A stretch of DNA of 64,000 bases. Origin: Leptolyngbyaceae cyanobacterium. Lineage in GTDB: Bacteria > Cyanobacteriota > Cyanobacteriia > Cyanobacteriales > Aerosakkonemataceae. The translations under genes and the position numbers were made by a program. Shown one piece after another: positions 61,659 to 64,000 of this stretch (position 1 is its first letter; each line of letters starts with the position of its first letter). Location: NCBI GenBank assembly GCA_036703985.1, contig DATNQN010000057.1, positions 372,001 to 436,000 on the forward strand, read 5' to 3'. The notes below the pieces were generated by a model. That model was not told the DNA's origin. It saw only the letters and a program-made list of their open reading frames with translations, and made no database searches.

Positions 61659-64000
61659 TTAACTTTCTACTACTTGAACTGCGGCTGGCGAGATCGTAAT
61701 AGTTTGTTTTTTGTTGAACGTAAGCTTATTATTGGCACAATCAACGGAAATCGTATCACCTGGAACGAAAGAATTTTCCAAAATCAGCGTCGCGATCGGA
61801 TTTTCCAGTTCTCGTTGAATGGCCCGTTTCAAAGGACGAGCGCCGTATACCGGATCGTAACCTGCTTCTGCCAGATGATTTTGGGCAGCAGGGGACAATT
61901 CCAAGGCAATTTTTTGATCGGCGAGTAACTTTTGAATCCGCTGCATTTGAATACCCACAATTTGGCGTAATTCGCTCAAATTCAGAGTATGGAAGAGAAT
62001 TGTATCATCAACCCGGTTGAGAAATTCCGGACGGAAATGTTTTCTTAAAGCTTCCGTTACCTGTTTCCGCATTTTCTCGTATTGGGAGTCGTCGCGGGCG
62101 AATTCTAAAATACGATCGCTTCCGATATTACTCGTCATTACGATCACCGTATTGCGGAAATCTACCGTTCTACCTTGAGAATCGGTGATTCTGCCATCAT
62201 CCAACACTTGCAGCAAAATGTTGAATACGTCCGGGTGTGCCTTTTCCACTTCATCCAGCAACACCACCGAATAAGGACGCCGACGAATCGATTCGGAAAG
62301 TTGCCCTCCTTCTTCATACCCCACATAACCGGGAGGCGCACCCACCAAACGGGAGACGGCGTGTTTCTCCATGTACTCGGACATATCAATTCGCACTAAA
62401 GCGTCTTCCGAGTCAAACAAAAATTGAGCCAAAGCACGGGCTAACTCGGTTTTTCCGACCCCAGTTGGCCCCATTAAGAGGAAAGAACCGATCGGGCGTC
62501 CGGGGTCTTTCATTCCCGCCCTCGCGCGACGAATTGCTGCTGCAACTGCGGAAACAGCTTCTTCTTGCCCGATCACCCTCTTATGCAGTTGCGCTTCCAA
62601 TTGCAATAACTTTTGCCGTTCCGATTCCAGCAAACGGTTAACTGGGATTCCCGTCCATTTTCCGACAATTTCGGCAATATCTGCTTCCGTAACTTGTTCC
62701 CGTAACAGGGTAGAACCTTGAGATTGCACTTTCAGGAGTTCTGCTTCTTTCGCTTCCCGATCGCGCTGCACTCCTTCCAGTTTCCCATACTTCAACTGCG
62801 CCGCTTTATTCAAATCATAAGCTCTTTCGGCTTGTTCGATTTGAACTCGCAATTGTTCTTCTTCTTCCTTCAAAGCGTTGATTGCTTGCAGGACTTGCTT
62901 TTCACCTTGCCATTGGGAAGCGAGTTTATCTTGTTCTGCTTTTAATTCATTAATCTCATCTTCAATTTTGCCCAGACGTTCTCGCGACGCTTTATTTTCT
63001 TCCCCTTCTAAGGAAAGTTTTTCCATTTCCAACTGCATCAAGCGTCTGTCAATTGCCTCTAACTCTTCTGGTTTTGAGGTAATTTCCATTTTCAATTTAG
63101 CAGCTGCTTCGTCTACTAAGTCGATCGCTTTATCTGGCAAAAAGCGATCGGTAATGTAACGTTGAGAAAGAGTAGCTGCCGCCACTAACGCCGAATCGGT
63201 AATTTTAACACCGTGGTGAACTTCGTACCTTTCCTTCAATCCCCGCAGAATGGAAATCGTATCTTCTACTGTGGGTTGATCTACGTAAACTTGTTGGAAA
63301 CGACGTTCCAGGGCAGCATCTTTTTCGATATGCTTGCGGTACTCATCTAAAGTAGTTGCCCCGATGCAGCGCAACTCTCCTCTAGCTAACATGGGTTTGA
63401 GTAGATTTCCCGCATCCATCGCGCCTTGGGCGTTACCACCGGCACCGACAACGGTATGAAGTTCATCGATAAATAGGACTATTTGCCCTTCCGAGTTGGT
63501 AACTTCTTTCAATACCGCCCGCAATCTGTCTTCAAATTCGCCTCGATATTTCGCACCCGCCACCAAACTACCCATATCCAGGGAAATCAGTCGGCGGTTT
63601 TTCAGGGATTCCGGTACGTCCCCGTTGACGATTCGCTGGGCGAGTGCTTCTGCGATCGCAGTTTTTCCCACCCCAGGTTCCCCAATTAACACGGGATTAT
63701 TCTTCGTTCGCCGCGATAACACCTGAATTACCCGCCTAATCTCATCATCTCGCCCGATTACCGGGTCTAGTTTACCAGCTTTAGCTTGTTCCGTGAGATC
63801 GCGACCGAATTTTTCTAAGGCGTCATAACGATTTTCCGGGGTTTGATCGGTAACTTTTTGGCTACCCCGCATCGTTTTAATGACAGCTTCTAACTTTTTA
63901 AGATCGACATCAAAAACTTTAAGTAAACGGCGTCCGATTCTTTCATCTTCCGCAAAACCGATCCATAAATGTTCTACTGAAATAAAGCCATCTTGCCAAG
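61659..64000 (-). CDS. clpB: ATP-dependent chaperone ClpB, 5' end outside the window
   Basis: A disaggregase working with DnaK. About 780 residues are visible and the reading frame runs off the window edge. The visible start is the end of the N-terminal Clp_N domain ([22 protein letters not shown]), then linker [27 protein letters not shown]-1 has Walker [10 protein letters not shown] and Walker [16 protein letters not shown] coiled-coil M domain follows, and AAA-2 has [14 protein letters not shown] and [16 protein letters not shown]. The M domain separates it from ClpC. The promoter is not visible. Confidence 0.95.
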   Translation of the reverse strand, partial: WQDGFISVEHLWIGFAEDERIGRRLLKVFDVDLKKLEAVIKTMRGSQKVTDQTPENRYDALEKFGRDLTEQAKAGKLDPVIGRDDEIRRVIQVLSRRTKNNPVLIGEPGVGKTAIAEALAQRIVNGDVPESLKNRRLISLDMGSLVAGAKYRGEFEDRLRAVLKEVTNSEGQIVLFIDELHTVVGAGGNAQGAMDAGNLLKPMLARGELRCIGATTLDEYRKHIEKDAALERRFQQVYVDQPTVEDTISILRGLKERYEVHHGVKITDSALVAAATLSQRYITDRFLPDKAIDLVDEAAAKLKMEITSKPEELEAIDRRLMQLEMEKLSLEGEENKASRERLGKIEDEINELKAEQDKLASQWQGEKQVLQAINALKEEEEQLRVQIEQAERAYDLNKAAQLKYGKLEGVQRDREAKEAELLKVQSQGSTLLREQVTEADIAEIVGKWTGIPVNRLLESERQKLLQLEAQLHKRVIGQEEAVSAVAAAIRRARAGMKDPGRPIGSFLLMGPTGVGKTELARALAQFLFDSEDALVRIDMSEYMEKHAVSRLVGAPPGYVGYEEGGQLSESIRRRPYSVVLLDEVEKAHPDVFNILLQVLDDGRITDSQGRTVDFRNTVIVMTSNIGSDRILEFARDDSQYEKMRKQVTEALRKHFRPEFLNRVDDTILFHTLNLSELRQIVGIQMQRIQKLLADQKIALELSPAAQNHLAEAGYDPVYGARPLKRAIQRELENPIATLILENSFVPGDTISVDCANNKLTFNKKQTITISPAAVQVVES

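Noticed and set aside
1-64000. CRISPR arrays, tRNA/rRNA genes, transposases, integrases
   Set aside because: No regularly spaced repeats, no GGTTCGAATCC-like T-arm with a cloverleaf and no transposase or integrase motif were recognised on either strand; a tRNAscan/Infernal run would be decisive.

Overview
The window looks like a chromosomal segment of a filamentous, non-marine cyanobacterium. Supporting signs are many HIP1 octamers (GCGATCGC, e.g. 119..126), an acyl-lipid omega-3 desaturase, a cyAbrB regulator, a short cyanobacterial EF-Ts, a DUF4833 protein and an hps-type (hormogonium polysaccharide) gene set, which is typical of gliding filamentous strains. I recognised no tRNA, rRNA, CRISPR array, transposase or prophage gene. 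The genus cannot be fixed from sequence reading alone.

Layout. 1-8.2 kb: pncB (nicotinate phosphoribosyltransferase), a 50-residue conserved-looking protein, membrane proteins including a phytol-kinase-like enzyme, yidD, a PAS/GAF diguanylate cyclase and a VanX-like dipeptidase. 8.2-19.3 kb: a GT39-type membrane glycosyltransferase, a divergent argG, a GT2, a lipoprotein, the rpsB-tsf operon with a structured leader, a coiled-coil protein with recG, and a decayed VOC (glyoxalase-like) pseudogene. 19.4-31.4 kb: desB, a second GT39-type enzyme, secreted and zinc-ribbon proteins, a ClC transporter, cyAbrB, a cysteine-free Rrf2 regulator, cobD and a DUF255 thioredoxin-like protein. 31.9-41.5 kb: an ftsL-like/ftsI cell-division pair, small secreted or lipoproteins, a PAS histidine kinase and glgB.

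41.5-61.6 kb is the most distinctive part. A minus-strand run reads hpsA-, hpsB-, hpsC- and two hpsD-like genes: a 1556-residue protein with a prepilin-like N-terminus followed by four pseudopilins. After rpmB and htpG comes a polysaccharide island: a methyltransferase, a sulfotransferase, five tandem paralogous GT2 glycosyltransferases in one tight plus-strand block, and two overlapping HpsE-like glycosyltransferases on the minus strand. The window ends inside clpB.

The main biological reading, which is inference, is that the pseudopilin operon and the glycosyltransferase/sulfotransferase island together make and export an extracellular, possibly sulfated, polysaccharide used in gliding or sheath formation. 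The tandem five-gene GT2 array is the best candidate for something unusual. The rest is mostly ordinary cyanobacterial housekeeping, with several candidate regulatory structures: twin leader-type hairpins near rpsB, a perfect palindrome upstream of htpG, and dispersed palindromes acting as gene-end hairpins.
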